In this document: positions 12,346 through 24,829 of the stretch, piece after piece | Layout: every line of letters starts with the position of its first letter | Numbering within the stretch: position 1 is the stretch's first letter | Origin: Sipunculus nudus | Taxonomy: Eukaryota > Annelida > Sipuncula > Golfingiida > Sipunculidae | Direction: 5' to 3' | NCBI GenBank assembly: GCA_026874595.1 | Contig: CM049313.1 | Location: forward strand, 56,065,159-56,129,158 | Length of the DNA: 64,000 bases | Notes under the pieces: model-generated | What the model was told of the DNA's origin: nothing | The model's database searches: none | What the model saw: the letters and a program-made list of their open reading frames with translations, nothing else | Translations under genes and position numbers: made by a program

Positions 12346-12622
12346 AACATTTTTATTTGATGTAAAGTTTAAAGACTATACTTCCATGCAAAGACTTCCT
12401 CAGACAAGTGTGGTAATCTACCGCTGGTAAGATCTGAGGGCTTTAAGCTGTATAGATAAGGGTGCCTAACCCGGAATAATCGTGTATCTGATCAGATCGT
12501 TTGTATTATCATTGCTTTCGTTTAAGCTGAATATACCTCATGGATGGGGACGCTTTATATTACAGGAGAGCGCGGCCAGACGCACGCTCACAGCACTAAG
12601 GAACGCCACTGCCGCTGTGTGA

Positions 12623-12670
12623 TATAAAAGGAGCGCGTGACGTAATAAGAACCAATCAAGATTTGCAAAT
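12623..12670. promoter_or_regulatory. promoter/enhancer-like motif cluster
   Basis: Within 48 bases lie TATAAAAG (12623-12630), the CRE-like TGACGTAA (12638-12645), CCAAT (around 12652) and the palindrome ATTTGCAAAT (12661-12670), which resembles a POU octamer or C/EBP site. The flanking sequence at 12560-12620 is unusually GC-rich for this window. Taken on the plus strand, the TATA word lies upstream of the other motifs, which is not the usual promoter order, so an enhancer or a chance cluster is as likely as a promoter. Confidence 0.3.
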
Positions 12671-13313
12671 TGCAAACCGAAGGGCTTAAAACCTACTGGT
12701 AACCTTAATGGCTTAACCAGACGTCTTAGAGGCTTATTATTGCAAACCTTCCCCGAAACTGCCAACGGTGTCCATTGATGACGACAGACGGGATTTAATG
12801 CGATTTCCACGCTGATATATCCCCATTTTCCTAATGAGCTCGCTTATCTTGGATGACCTCACTTTGAATAGTCTCCAGTTAAGAAACTGGGCACGGTCTT
12901 GTGTTCATGTCAATTCACTGATCACCTAGAGTAATCTTCATGTCCCGACCTTCAGTGGCAAAATTAACCCAGGACAAATTGTTAAATAATGCGAAACGAC
13001 TCTGGACTTCTTGGTTTCCGGAAACCAATTTAGTCCTCGTCACCTTGGACCCATTAGGGGCGCCCGCCATACTTGTAAATGAGGGGCCCATAATAGATCT
13101 ACTGTGTGGAGTCTATTTTGATGTTTTCGGTGTTTAGGCCTAATTGGTATATGCATTTGTATCAAACAGAACAAATACGTATTTCAATTGACCTATCCAC
13201 CACAGCCCTAATGCTCCGCCCTTTTAACTTATTATTAAAATGAGCCCCAAGTACGCTCCTACACGGAAGGTCTTCCATGCCCATGGTAGCGAGAGCTGCT
13301 TATAATATAATAA
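12671..13313. other. no supported gene
   Basis: Mixed-composition DNA. A 65-codon plus-strand frame (12940-13137) starting MSRPSVAKL looks protein-like in composition but matches no family I recognise and has no supporting splice or promoter context. Confidence 0.45.
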
Positions 13314-13361
13314 TGACGTCACATAGGTCGATGTCGCATGACGTCGTATTGACTAACGTCA
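13314..13361. promoter_or_regulatory. cluster of three CRE-like sites
   Basis: A perfect TGACGTCA (13314-13321) is followed by TGACGTCG (13339-13346) and TAACGTCA (13354-13361). Three CREB/ATF-type core words within 48 bases are unusual in this AT-rich background. Role unknown; no transcription unit is visible here. Confidence 0.35.
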
Positions 13362-13918
13362 TCAACTCGTATCACCTGACCATTGTTTACTATTTCACAG
13401 TCATTATGAGTTGTCTTTCAATATTTTGGATTATTTGTCCCATACGAATTACGTGCCAGGTAAGATATTATTATTGACTCGGTTGTCGAAAGAATGGCCC
13501 CTGCAACCTATAGCCTAGAATTTTTATACTGTCTCCTTTGTATAAAAAAAATATATTGGAAAACATGCCGACATGGATTCTGGTAGTTTTGACAGGCTAC
13601 ACGTGTTTTGTTTGACAGAGCTCTGTCAAATTATGCAAATTTTATTTTTGTCAGATGATTGACACTTTACAATGTTTGAGGTCACCTGATTGGTTCCTCA
13701 TTAGTCCAATGCTTATGATTATTCATTTAATGAATATGCGATTAAAGTCACATAGAGTTCATGGATAGGTCAATTGGTTTAATGAAAAGTAATTTCATTT
13801 TACTGCTGTGTTTTATGTATTTGGTCATATTATATATGATATGTGATCTCTTTTATGTGCATTTTATGACATCAGGTTGATCTTGTATTCGCACGTTTTG
13901 CATGTAAAATTCTTTTTT

Positions 13919-13922
<4 letters not shown>

Positions 13923-13964
<42 letters not shown>
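13923..13964. repeat. (AT)21 microsatellite
   Basis: Uninterrupted AT dinucleotide array in an AT-rich region. Confidence 0.95.
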
Positions 13965-13967
<3 letters not shown>

Positions 13968-14711
13968 AAGGTAGAAAGTTAATTTTAAGTTAAAGTCAAA
14001 CACCCTTACTCATGAAAGATGTGTCCATGTAAAATGTGATTTATGATTACTTTTAATAAGTACAAGAGCATGTGCTGAAATACCAATTATGTTACTTCAA
14101 TATCCTTAAAATGCCTCACTATTATATAATTTACCTCCGATATATAACTATTTTCCTTTCTCTTTATATATCGTTAACTGTGCATGTACCTTTCATAAAA
14201 TAATAAAGTCATAAATTAATTTACCGTATACGGCCAATATAACCTATTCAAATGAAATGGGGGCCGGTCCAATTAAACATGAGTCTCACATGGGGTTTCG
14301 TCGAGCTTTACTGTCAGGTTCGATCGCAGGTTACATCGCCTGAGTAAGCTACGGATTCTGAATCATCAGTCACTGTGATGGTGATCACCAAGGCCACGGA
14401 GGTCGCGGCACTGAGATGCAGGATGCGGAGCCATTCAACATCACTGACTACAACAGAAAACCCATCATCCAAATTACTCCTGCGTGATGTACATTGTCAT
14501 TAAACCCCGGCTGTACTGGCCGATCTACAGGCGATACCACGGAAACCGCCCTAATTCATTCAATAAAGAATAACTGCGGGGAAAGTACTTAAAAGACCTG
14601 AGCTATTTTCAGTACCCTTATCTATTCCTTTTGTCAAAAAAGGAATCTTATGCCTGAGACTAAACCCGGCCGCTCGACCCTAATTCACTATTTACCCGTG
14701 CCTGCGTCATG
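13965..14711. other. no supported gene; GC-richer patch
   Basis: The patch at 14280-14600 is clearly GC-richer than its surroundings and contains a perfect 12-bp palindrome, TGGTGATCACCA, at 14379-14390. No coding frame of useful length crosses it. It could be a conserved non-coding element or an old repeat. Confidence 0.4.
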
Positions 14712-14958
14712 CTGTATTTTTATATATTTTTTGTAACAATTACTGTATTTTTATAATAGTTGCGTAATTATTGCTGAAGTTTTATCATTTTTGTGTAATA
14801 TTACCGATTTTTTAATTTTTTGTGTTACTTTTACTAAATTTTTATATTTTTTGTGTTACTATTACTCAGTGTTTATACGTTTTATGTAACTATAACTCTA
14901 TTTTTATCATTTTTTTGTTACTATCACTGTATTTTTTATCATTTTTGTGCAAGTATTA
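14712..14958 (+). repeat. 31-bp minisatellite, eight diverged units
   Basis: Eight consecutive units of 31 bases (one of 30) follow the pattern CTGTATTTTTATCATTTTTG then TGTTACTATTAC. Units differ at many positions but keep their length. The first begins at 14712 and the last ends at 14958. No spacer-repeat alternation is present, so this is not a CRISPR array. Confidence 0.8.
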
Positions 14959-15057
14959 TTCACGTTAGCGGTACCTTCAGAGATGTACGGTAACTTCAAC
15001 GTCACATTTATTAATACATAGGTTGTATTGCTTTCATATTTCACTTGATGGGCCGTA

Positions 15058-15072
15058 ATATTATTATTATTA

Positions 15073-15113
<41 letters not shown>

Positions 15114-15117
15114 GTTA
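15058..15117. repeat. (ATT)n microsatellite
   Basis: About 20 ATT units with single interruptions. It generates poly-Asn and poly-Ile chance frames on the minus strand. Confidence 0.95.
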
Positions 15118-15221
15118 TAAGAATGCATAATAATGCCCCCACCGAATGCCTGGAGATCAGATGTGATAAATATTCACATATTTCTAATGGGCTGGAATAG
15201 AGCAAACAGTTGCAAACAAAC

Positions 15222-15418
15222 CAGTTAGAGCGTGGTATCGCATTGTGCATCCGGCTCCAGGTGTAAACCCGCGACACCCGGCACTTATGGTCTGATTCTT
15301 GGCCCTGTGCCAGAAACAGTATAATCAGACCAGTGAGAGCGGGATGTCGCAGTAGTTAGATGCATCATATGATGCCATGCATCATTGGTCTGATTACAAT
15401 TCTTTGGCCTGTGCCAGC
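15222..15418 (+). repeat. diverged ~108-bp tandem duplication
   Basis: Two adjacent copies share CCAGTTAGAGCG / CCAGTGAGAGCG, the word GGTCTGATT and the closing segment TTGGCCCTGTGCCAG / TTGGCCTGTGCCAG. The second copy contains a near-palindrome around ATGCATCATATGATGC. Origin unknown; it may be a decayed SINE. Confidence 0.5.
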
Positions 15419-15562
15419 CCTACAGGTGAAATCCGGTGGAGGTGAATCTTGCTATACAATGCAGTGGTTAAACCAAAGATCTCAAACGAGTGCAATGTAT
15501 AACCACTGAGTGGTTTATTAAAGGCTTCGACTTCTAATCTCATACAAGAGCTGTGGAACATC

Positions 15563-15564
<2 letters not shown>

Positions 15565-15596
<32 letters not shown>
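15565..15596. repeat. (AT)16 microsatellite
   Basis: Uninterrupted AT array, followed by imperfect TA-rich sequence to about 15640. Confidence 0.95.
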
Positions 15597-15599
<3 letters not shown>

Positions 15600-15640
15600 A
15601 CATATGTATATGTATATATATTATATATTAGATATATTTA

Positions 15641-17033
15641 TAAAAAAAAACTAATACACAAGCTATTCAATAGATGCGGTTCATACAAGTGTATATGTAG
15701 CTTATTTTTTTTTTATAAATTAACGTAACACCAAAAGATTAGAACTTTGTGCTGAGCACCTATTAGCCCAGAATTCATCTTTCTCACTCAATAAAACAGT
15801 GATTCACAAAGAAGAAAATACGCTTTGATGTTGAAAAAACTCAAGCGCTTTTACCATAATTCATTTATCTGCGTTATTTTTTTTACAGTACATGTAACAT
15901 TCAGGGTCAATCTGGTTAGATCTTTCTCTCAGAGCTACTGAGCTTTCTGAAAAACCTACCTGATTAGTATTTCACTAAAAAGAACATCTAATGCAATGTT
16001 TTTTTTTTGTCCAGGATAACCGATAAGGCAACTGCTATGATGTGTATGTAGAAGTAGGTTTAATATTTTCATTAAAAGGAAATTAAAGACGAATATCTTT
16101 TGGCTATACCGAGCTTAATGACTTTGCATGTGTCACGTCACATGTCACGTTAGCAGCACTAATGTTACTCAAATGTACGCCTATTCTAATTTAAAAACTG
16201 ACATTATCACATAAAAGGTGACAGCATATAACAGGGCGGGATCCTGGATTTGTAAATGGTATTTTCTGTGGAATGCTTCATGAAAAGTGAAAACGTTTCG
16301 GGCATGTAGATACAGGAAATAAAGAGCAAATATTTCCAAGAGTTATAAGGGAGCGTTGTAGTCCCATTACCCCCACTCTCCTAAGGGGGGGGGGGGATCC
16401 GGAGCTGCTGTAGGCATGACAATTTAAGAAAAAATAATTTCTTCTCAGTCATTTAACTGATAGTCAGATACGCCGATTACCCCAATTGCTTTCGTGAAAA
16501 AAAATGAATATATCGCCATCAATTCTGTAGAGCTGAATTTAGAAGTTCAAGTTTATTCGCTTTCCATCTTCAGAAATTCCGTCCAGTGATTGTATCCGGA
16601 GCATATCCCGCCTGCGTTCAATTAAATTCTGTTAACGCATGTTTGATACTGTTTTACTACTAAAAGTCGCCAATTATTTTACAAATGGGAAAAAATGAGT
16701 AAACAAGCGGACGACAGTTTGCTTTTTTGCTTAAGTGTGATTAAGAGAATGGCATCTTTAAAAAATGCTTTGATTTCATCATATTATTCACACAAATGTC
16801 CGTTGAAAGGTTAAAGAGACTTATCGTGTGTCTGATTTTTAACTTTTGACTTTTCATCTGCAACACGAAACAACTGAACTACTGGGACCACTGAAACAAA
16901 AATGCTCATAAGAAGATTCAAAAACCAATTTAAGAGAACATTGCATGTTTAAGTTTCTCTTATTGAACCGTGTACAAAACACGGCCGCCCATATATGTAA
17001 GTATCTCCAGATGATAATTATCGTTTTAACAAC
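15641..17033. other. no supported gene
   Basis: AT-rich DNA with a 10-G run near 16385-16394. No protein-like frame or RNA gene is seen before the candidate exon that follows. Confidence 0.5.
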
Positions 17034-17134
17034 CTGTCCGTACGGCAAATAACACTCTTCAGTTGTTTCTGACAAAAGGTCCCACTGTGCCCAAAACGGA
17101 TCTGCTATGTGATCAGCCATTATTTCTAGTAAAA
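17034..17134 (-). CDS. weak candidate internal exon, unknown protein
   Basis: On the minus strand a pyrimidine-rich tract ending in CAG (TGTCCCGTGTGTCTCACAG) is followed by 101 bases open in one frame. They encode a protein-like, mixed-composition stretch of 33 residues containing ADHIADPFWAQWDLLSETTE. The stretch ends at CAG followed by GTTGTT, a usable but weak splice donor. The frame stays open beyond the donor to 16854, but the residues there look random. I do not recognise the family, and no neighbouring exon was found. The acceptor is good and the donor poor. A chance open frame is the main alternative. Confidence 0.2.
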
Positions 17135-17325
17135 CTGTGAGACACACGGGACATCGAGATACAAGAGGTCATACCTGATGTCAATAACAAAGTACTCTGG
17201 GGGCCCCAGGGCTGACACTGTCCCTCAGGCAGGACCACATGAGAGACTGTCATTTAAGAAGGGATAAGAAAGCAGAGTGACTTCAAATAGTGACTAGTCC
17301 TCACCGTGAGTACTAGTACATGCAC

Positions 17326-17339
17326 GTACATATATGTAC
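17326..17339. repeat. 14-bp perfect palindrome
   Basis: GTACATATATGTAC, inside a longer GTAC-rich, partly self-complementary stretch (17315-17355). Could form a small cruciform; no function implied. Confidence 0.6.
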
Positions 17340-17355
17340 ATATACATGTACGTAA

Positions 17356-19563
17356 CATGAGGTGCTTGTGTATTGTGTATCTGACAAAGAAACCTTTCGA
17401 GTTTTTAAATCATGTGCAGTCAATAACGGTAGTATGCGGAGACTGAGTCATTAATGACTTACCTATCAATGGAGAAAAGCTGAAACGGGTAAAAGTCAAC
17501 GATCACACTTTTAGTATAAACCAAGCATTCCTGGTGTCAACTAACCCTAGTGCATAGTGTATAGTGAAAATCTGGTTACGGACATTGGGCAAAATATGTC
17601 TTACTATAATTTGAGTTTTTGCTGCAATTTTTCCGAAGTGCAGTTTGGGAATCTAAACTGGTTACATAGTAGCTTTCTTTTTCAAATTACGTTCGGCACA
17701 TTTTAAGTATATTCAATGTGAAAAAAACATTATTTCAGATTACAAAATAGCATAAACATATATGTAAAACCATTTTAAATACTGTTAGAATAACAATATA
17801 ATATGAAAACTGAAAATAAAATCTACAGTTTGATTCTCATTAGCGATAGGTTTATAGTGAATAACTAATTGATTCCTGGACGCTTTTCAGAAGTCAGGTC
17901 GCGTTTGAAACCTTACCTTGCCCCGGAGGCATCACATACAGCCATGGGCGTTTTCTGAGTTATAAAAGCAATGCTAGCAGTCATCAGAAGTCCAGCAGGT
18001 GTGCAGTGCTTGAACAACCCCTAGTAATCTCCACATGAAAGGCTGTCTGTTATCTCGTCAGCCTCCAGGTCGATAAACCAGGATTCCAGGGAGGTGGGAT
18101 ATTTTCTCAAGATACCAACACTAACTCATCCCCTCAAACATACTCGCTTCGAGATATTTTCTGTTTTAACCGCCATGCTGGCTGTATCCGGAGCCTTGTT
18201 GCCGGCATATCCGACGAGTTCATTGGTCGGTCTACACAGTCGGTAAACAAATCTTGAGGCCAATAACCTACAGGCAATACACAATCACAGAACGCTGCCA
18301 AGCGATCTGCCTATCAGATGATTTATGTGGTTATTGAGGAACTCTTGATGAATTTTTCTCTTTCGAAGGGAAGTGATCAAGAAGGTTCATCTTTAATGGT
18401 GTTACAGATTTATGGCGTTTATTTGTACCAAACGTCCTGCCGGCGGGCAGTTACTTAATTGTACTTTTACAAGGCCGCGCGAGTCCAGATTTCATGTGAC
18501 ACAAGACAGATTCCTGGCAAATTATAAACATGCATACGCTATAAAAAATACAGCCAAACGGGAGTCCTTGTTTTAGGACAAGCCGAACTCAATCTCCAGA
18601 TTGACTAATCACTGACTCTTCTGGCTGTGATATACACGGACACAGAATCCCCTGTACCGATTAAATCCCACATATTCACCCTTTTGTCCTCCCTACAGTG
18701 AGGCAGTTTTTTTTCCATAGAAGATTCCATTACTAAAACTTTCAGAAACGAGTGAAAGATTGTAGTAAATGTCAGTGCCTGGAAATGCATTTATTTTATT
18801 ACGGCTTAAACAACCATGTCCCCACATAAAGAAATTGGAAAAAACATAAAAAAATTGACTGCAACCATGCTCTGTGCGAAAGTAATTCTTTGATCTTTCT
18901 TTTCACAGGAGAAATGTGTTCAAATGTTTAGAACCTAAATGTACTAAATGTTGATTAAAACAAAAATGAATAAATTTACTATTACATGGGTCCTGTTTAT
19001 TGATTAAAAGTAATAGGCAAAGTGTTCTTAATAGCATGATAATTGAAATATATTATGACTGTTTGATCAAAACTGATAGTCTAATGAAATATTCATGAAT
19101 GACCTTGAACGGAAGATAAAATAGCGGCTCCTACAGTTGCATGAGTAAAATGAACAATTATTCGCCGATTGTTCAGGAATTTAATACATGGTGGACGCGA
19201 TAACCTAATTACATATTAGCTGGTTTGTTTATTTAGTTTGGGTGTGATATCCATATGTTTGGCAACACAGAATAACTTGTGATAACTGGTTAAAGGGATG
19301 GCATGTTTGCCAAGACGGGAAAGCATCTCTTAACTCACATTAAACATTCCCCATCGGTCTCAGGCAGACAAAGAATCCTCATAGTAATACAGCTTTCTAT
19401 AAAAGCAAGAGAAGATGTGTTAAGTTGGAGTTGCTTATACGGTTCCTGTATTTAGAACAGCAGTAAAAAATTAAATAATTTGATATGAATATGAGTTGTA
19501 CATGGTAAACAAACTTCAATACTGCACAAAACAATAATACATTGAAGTACTCGTATACTTACA

Positions 19564-19567
<4 letters not shown>
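17356..19567. other. no supported gene
   Basis: Mostly unique AT-rich DNA. A minus-strand frame at 18605-18790 ends in a protein-like stretch after a possible splice acceptor, but it is short and unrecognised. Nothing else is supported. Confidence 0.5.
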
Positions 19568-19611
<44 letters not shown>

Positions 19612-19614
19612 ATA
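19568..19614. repeat. (TA)n microsatellite, interrupted once
   Basis: TA array with a single TTTA interruption near 19597. Confidence 0.95.
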
Positions 19615-22600
19615 GGTAATCCTTGGTCATAATCTGCTGAAAAGCGATATTTTATATTAGGGCTAAAATCACCATGTATTGGAATAACTTCAAACCTGAT
19701 ATTAATGTACGCCTACATACTGCGTAGGGTTAAATATAACAACTTCCTCAATCGCGAAAAAACAAAGAAAAAAAATCCCTTGAGCCATTAATCGACAATT
19801 GAATTCGAAGTCGCAAAAATCACAGTCTGAAACCAGAAGTTTTGCTCGACGGCATGACAGCATAGCTGGTTTCCCTGATTTTTAAAATAAGTTGATATAT
19901 TAAGCGTGTCAAACCAAAAAATTGTTTAGAAAAATAACGTTCCATCTTTAGCAACTCTCTTTATAACGTTTCACCTTTCATCATACACAATTCAGTTCAA
20001 GCGATGAAAAGATCAGAAAATGGTCAGAGGGTCTTCTTCCACTTACGGTAATTGTCGTAAATCTTATACGGAGGCAAGGATTCGTGATATCAGGAATAAA
20101 CACGTTGATATGTTGTCTTTGGTTTTTTTTGCAAACTTAGACTGGTTCTATAATAACATTACCGCACTGCTTAATCATTTAACGGAAACGTTATCAAATT
20201 TAAAAACAAATGTTTTGACATCCGACCCCGACACGGTGATTTACATGTCTGTTTATACTTGTGTTGTATCAGCTTTGCGCAAGTACGGATATCTTTCCAC
20301 TGGTTTTATTATAAATATGAAACATTAGTCACTTTGATTCGTTAATCTTCCAACTTGCAGAGGGGTGTAATGTTTTGCAAGCCGGAGGTATGAGAATGAT
20401 CCAATGTTAACTGTGAGGTCAAAGACAAGAACGCCATTGGAAGTAATCGATCAGCATCACTAATACCAAAGTTTCGTTAGTTGCGTTGTCTAACTGTAAG
20501 ATGCGGCTCTTCATGTGTTTGTGGACGCAGGTAACTTTTGACCACAAACAGAACAGTTTTAACACCTTTTCACACTGCAAGGTTCTTTCATATTTTGTTT
20601 TTATGTTTCCAACGCTTGAGACAGTTGTTTTGCTTATATATTCACATCCTATATATATTTTTGTCGATAATACCCTATCATGCATGATGGATGTAAAATT
20701 CGTGTAAAATTCACACACTTTATAAATCTAAACTGATCGTCTAGCAATGTCAGAATTAAAACATTCACATAATAATGTAAATCGGATATAAACTATGGTT
20801 CCAACGTTGTCAGTTATGTTGTAAAGGTTTGTATTGGGCCATAGTCAAACAGGTGAGTCTTTACCTTACGAATTAGTACTTGTATCATCACCAACATAGA
20901 AGAATATGATAATGTTGCCCATAGAAAGTGTTGAATACTTTTATAATTAACTTTATTATCATAATCCTCCACGTAATGACTGTTCCTTCTGTGTGATTGA
21001 TTTAAAATGATCTTTCGGCTAATATATTAAGTGAAAACCAAATATAATCATAATCTATCAATATATGTGAAGTCTCTTCATAAAAGCCCTGTCTTCCCAA
21101 ATATATAACTGTTCATCCCTCAGACGTCTGTGTAAATGCAATTCCTCGATGAGTCTGGACTATGGAGTTTTCCTTCATGGTCCAAACAACGAAGTTCATT
21201 AACAAATGTATATAATTAAGACACTTGACATGAATTTATTACTAACATTCTCTGGAGGCTTTTAAACAATTTTCTATTCAATAAATCAGTAAAAATTATA
21301 TGAACTGCCCGCTGAAGGAATGTCGGGCACGGAAAAATGATATATTAAAGACCTGGGGTATTCAATTTTGTGTTCGCGCTATGTGTTATGCCTAATATCT
21401 AAGATGCCTATGTCTGCAGCGTCCCGCCGAGAATTAATTCTCCTTCACATACCATTTTCCGCTAGACTTTACAAACCACTAGTCTATAATGCTATATAAA
21501 AAGTTTGATTTTTTGGCGGCGGATGCAACCCGTCAAGTGACTAATTTATACGTCACCTCGAAATTTGTTGACACCGTCTTCAAATGCAGCAACTCGGCAC
21601 AGCGCCAAATCAAGAACAGCGTCCATCACGTCGACTTGGCAACAATGCAAACCGCTTTGCTGGACCCATGCATGCGGCATTAAAATTGATTCGCAGAAAG
21701 TTGACACCATAAAGGACAGTTTGGAACATTGACAGACAGGCGCCAACCATGCAAAACAAACACATTCCTGACGTTGGATGGATTTTTGTCTCATAATGTG
21801 AAGGATACAATTGTCAATTTCGCTGAACAGATTTTTTTTCGGATAAATGCATGTGGGCTCTCAGAATGAATGCATGTAGTGCATGGCTGGGCTGTATATG
21901 ATTGAAATGTTATTTATCTTTAAAAGCCGTTGGCTTAGACTTGTTTATTGAAATATGTTGTAATGGTATATTTCAGTAAACAGAACAGATACGTTTTAGG
22001 GAATAGCCTGTCACCTATTATGTAATAAATAAATTGGTTTCAAGAACCGGTTTTAAAAATATATTTTGTATGATAGATTTAAAACATTTCAAATAAACAT
22101 TTATGTCTCTTTGTATGTTTATTTGTATTTAAAAAAGGGGAGATATAAGTTGGGAAGATGTCCTCTAGCCCTACTGTAAAAACATAAATGTCAAATATTA
22201 TAATTTACATTCAAGGAATGCATTTTATAGTTTGATTAAATGTATACTAGTATATTCTATGAGCGATATGATATAGATCTGAATTTGCAGTAATTCACGT
22301 TTTGCGCCATCGGAAGCAGTGGCGCACATATGTTTTAATCATTATTAAGCATTTCGAACAACATTTTTTCTTATTAATAAACACCTTAATTTTTAACATG
22401 CAATGGCGGATCAATAAAATAATTAAGTGCATCCGAATCGTTCTTTAAGCTTCAGATATCTTTTTACATTTCTTCCGAAATATAAACTATTTTTATCAAC
22501 AATTCTATGCTCCATTCCTAACTTAATTACATTAACTTTAGATGCATACTTTTTTTCACAGAAGAAAACAGTCTAGAATGATGCATATTATTGTTTTTGG

Positions 22601-24682
22601 AGAAACCAGTTTTATTTGGGGAAATGAATTAGTCAACACAACCTTCATAGCATCTTTAAAAACTGCATTTGAAACAAACATTGATTGCTTCATCTTTCTA
22701 AAGAACTAGCATATTCGTTTTTGTCAGAATGCTAATTCAACCAAGCTGTCCCGCACAAGACAGACCTACCGCTAAGAAAATTAAAACCTGAAGCGGATAA
22801 CGAGGTGCAAGGCATGTTTGGGAAATTTCCACGCCATCGGCAAGGGTACGTAAAAACGCCTAACTAGAGTCCTTAGGCCACACTAACGTAAATAATCGTT
22901 TTACGGAACACCAAGTGTTAGGTATTTATATTGTTGTTTGTTAATCTTGCCTCAGGCCCTAAGAATAATTACGTGTATATTTAATAATACATGTTCAGTT
23001 ATGAATATTTTATTTATATGTTTATTTGTACAATTTTAAAAGTTATCTTTCTTGTTGTTTACTCCTCCGGAAAGCTGGAGAATAACAGTAAAAATTCGAA
23101 GAAAACACGAGAACAATGTTCGTCTTTTTCTTCCGTATACTTAGTCCAATAGTTTGTTGATCAAACGGTGTGGCCTTAACTGCCGGGAGCTGGCATTTCT
23201 CCAACTCTTTTCATATTAAGATATTCTACGGTAAGTTCCCGTAGAATTTTTATGGCATTTAAGTGGGGGTTTAAATCTCTGCACCCGTATTATAGACAAA
23301 CTAAATATACATTCATAATACTTAACACATTATTCATAATTCAAACCCAAAATGGACCACTGAGAAAATTAACTATGATACCTTGGGAAGTGAGAAATTC
23401 TTCATAAATTCCTGATCTCAACATACTCACATTTGCCTCTGAAATGGAACTGTTCTAGTGAAAGTGTAACATCAGATGAATTATAAATCAGTAAAAGTAC
23501 TGCAATGTTAAGAGTTATTTTTGTCAATATTAATCAAGTATAAGAGTGTAATGGCACATAGACACATACACAAACTAGACGTTTGCATTCCAAAGGATGC
23601 AAGCCTTCGCCATATGGGGGGGGGGGAGGCTGTTGTGGGATGCTCCCGTAACTATGTTTGTATTTCCTCATTTGGCCCATATTACCTGGTACACTCTTCC
23701 TTGTAACGGTTCACTTGAATATATACTTTGATTACGTTCCTGAATCGGGATCATGAGCCGGATCCACATCAAAATCATTTCCAGAATGCTCTGAAAACTT
23801 CATGAGATTCATGAGTTATGCTTTGAACAATCACACAAACACATACGAACGTGAATGAAAGCATATCGTCCTAGCGGAGTCTGGGAGTTTACGGAGCGAG
23901 CAATGGAATATATTTCTTTAATTTGTTGACTTAAGTGCGATGGGCTAAAGAGCCCGTGCGGCAGTTGTTCATTTACTGTTGGTACCATACATTGTATAAA
24001 ATACATCGTTCGCTTAAAGACAACATCCAGCGCCGTCACTTAATGAAACGGCATAAAGAAAATAGTAAAATATAAATTTAGTAAGATTGAATCGAATTCC
24101 TCATTGCCTTGTATTGGCCATCTTACGCAGCGGTTTCATTTTCACATCTGTCATATACTGAATATAATTGGAGTTTACGTAATTTCATAATTGTCGCGGA
24201 AAACCAATGGATTCTTAGAACTAGAGCTAGAGACTAAATCTTTTAACAAAATTACAGTTTTTTTAAAAGAGTGAAATTAAATCAAAAGGTAATGGATATG
24301 TAACATTTTATACCAAAGAATACAATTATCATTTGTTTTTCTCTGGCTGTCATTACCGGCAGGTGTTGACAATTAATTTAAGTCAAAGAAACACCTTAAG
24401 CCCCCTTCAAAAACACGGCAAGATGTATTTCTAGTCTCCCAACATTTAATTGTAAAGTAACGGATGCCATTAATAGCTTAGCTCCAAAAAGATTTCAGAT
24501 AAGTAAATCCATATGACCATTTAATATCATACCTGTAACTGCTATATACTTAACCTCTGAATCTAATCGCGTAAAGTGCGTCATGGAAGGACTTGTTGAA
24601 ATAAAAATGGATCTTTTGACAAATGATCCAAAATAATTAAGTAAAATATAGCTTTCGATAATTAATATCAGCAGTGTCACAT
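19615..24682. other. 5-kb gene-free AT-rich stretch
   Basis: Open frames of up to 102 codons occur (20020-20328 plus, 20419-20718 minus, 21489-21810 both strands), but none shows a motif, family resemblance or splice context I can defend. A run of 10 G lies near 23617-23627. No repeats with visible ends are present. The stretch is notably poor in mobile elements compared with 30-62 kb. Confidence 0.45.
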
Positions 24683-24829
24683 TCATGGGGGAAGTACATC
24701 TTGACTATAAAAGCTATCAAAGTGAGTCTTAATTATTATTAAGGAAATGCTTATGATAGCAGTCCCTAAAACGCTGCCCGTTACAACAAACACGGAAACA
24801 AGCAGCGCCATACAAGCTCGCCTCGCCAT
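24683..24829 (-). CDS. weak candidate: 48-codon membrane-anchor ORF
   Basis: An ATG at 24827-24829 on the minus strand opens a 48-residue frame beginning MARRACMALLVSVF. It continues through a hydrophobic run of about 28 residues and ends in a short polar tail. The arginines before the hydrophobic run are those of a signal peptide or signal anchor. The same frame is open upstream to 25003 but lacks an ATG there. A TATA-like word (TATAAAAAGG on the minus strand, 25049-25058) lies about 220 bases upstream. It could be a first exon or a small membrane protein. I do not recognise it, no clear splice donor follows, and a chance frame is quite possible. Confidence 0.18.
   Translation of the reverse strand: MARRACMALLVSVFVVTGSVLGTAIISISLIIIKTHFDSFYSQDVLPP

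Noticed and set aside
12086-12346. Open frame rich in alternating Tyr-Ile
   Set aside because: It runs through the (TA)25 array; the same applies to frames over the AT arrays at 15394-15603 and 29502-29795.
14712-14958. CRISPR array
   Set aside because: The 31-bp units are contiguous, with no unique spacers, and the genome is eukaryotic.
14907-15277. Poly-Asn and poly-Ile frames
   Set aside because: They are translations of the (ATT)n array at 15058-15117; the frames at 49676-50061 and 50779-51054 have the same cause.
18605-18790. Possible exon after a pyrimidine-rich acceptor
   Set aside because: Short, unrecognised and without a donor or neighbouring exon; too weak to list as a gene.
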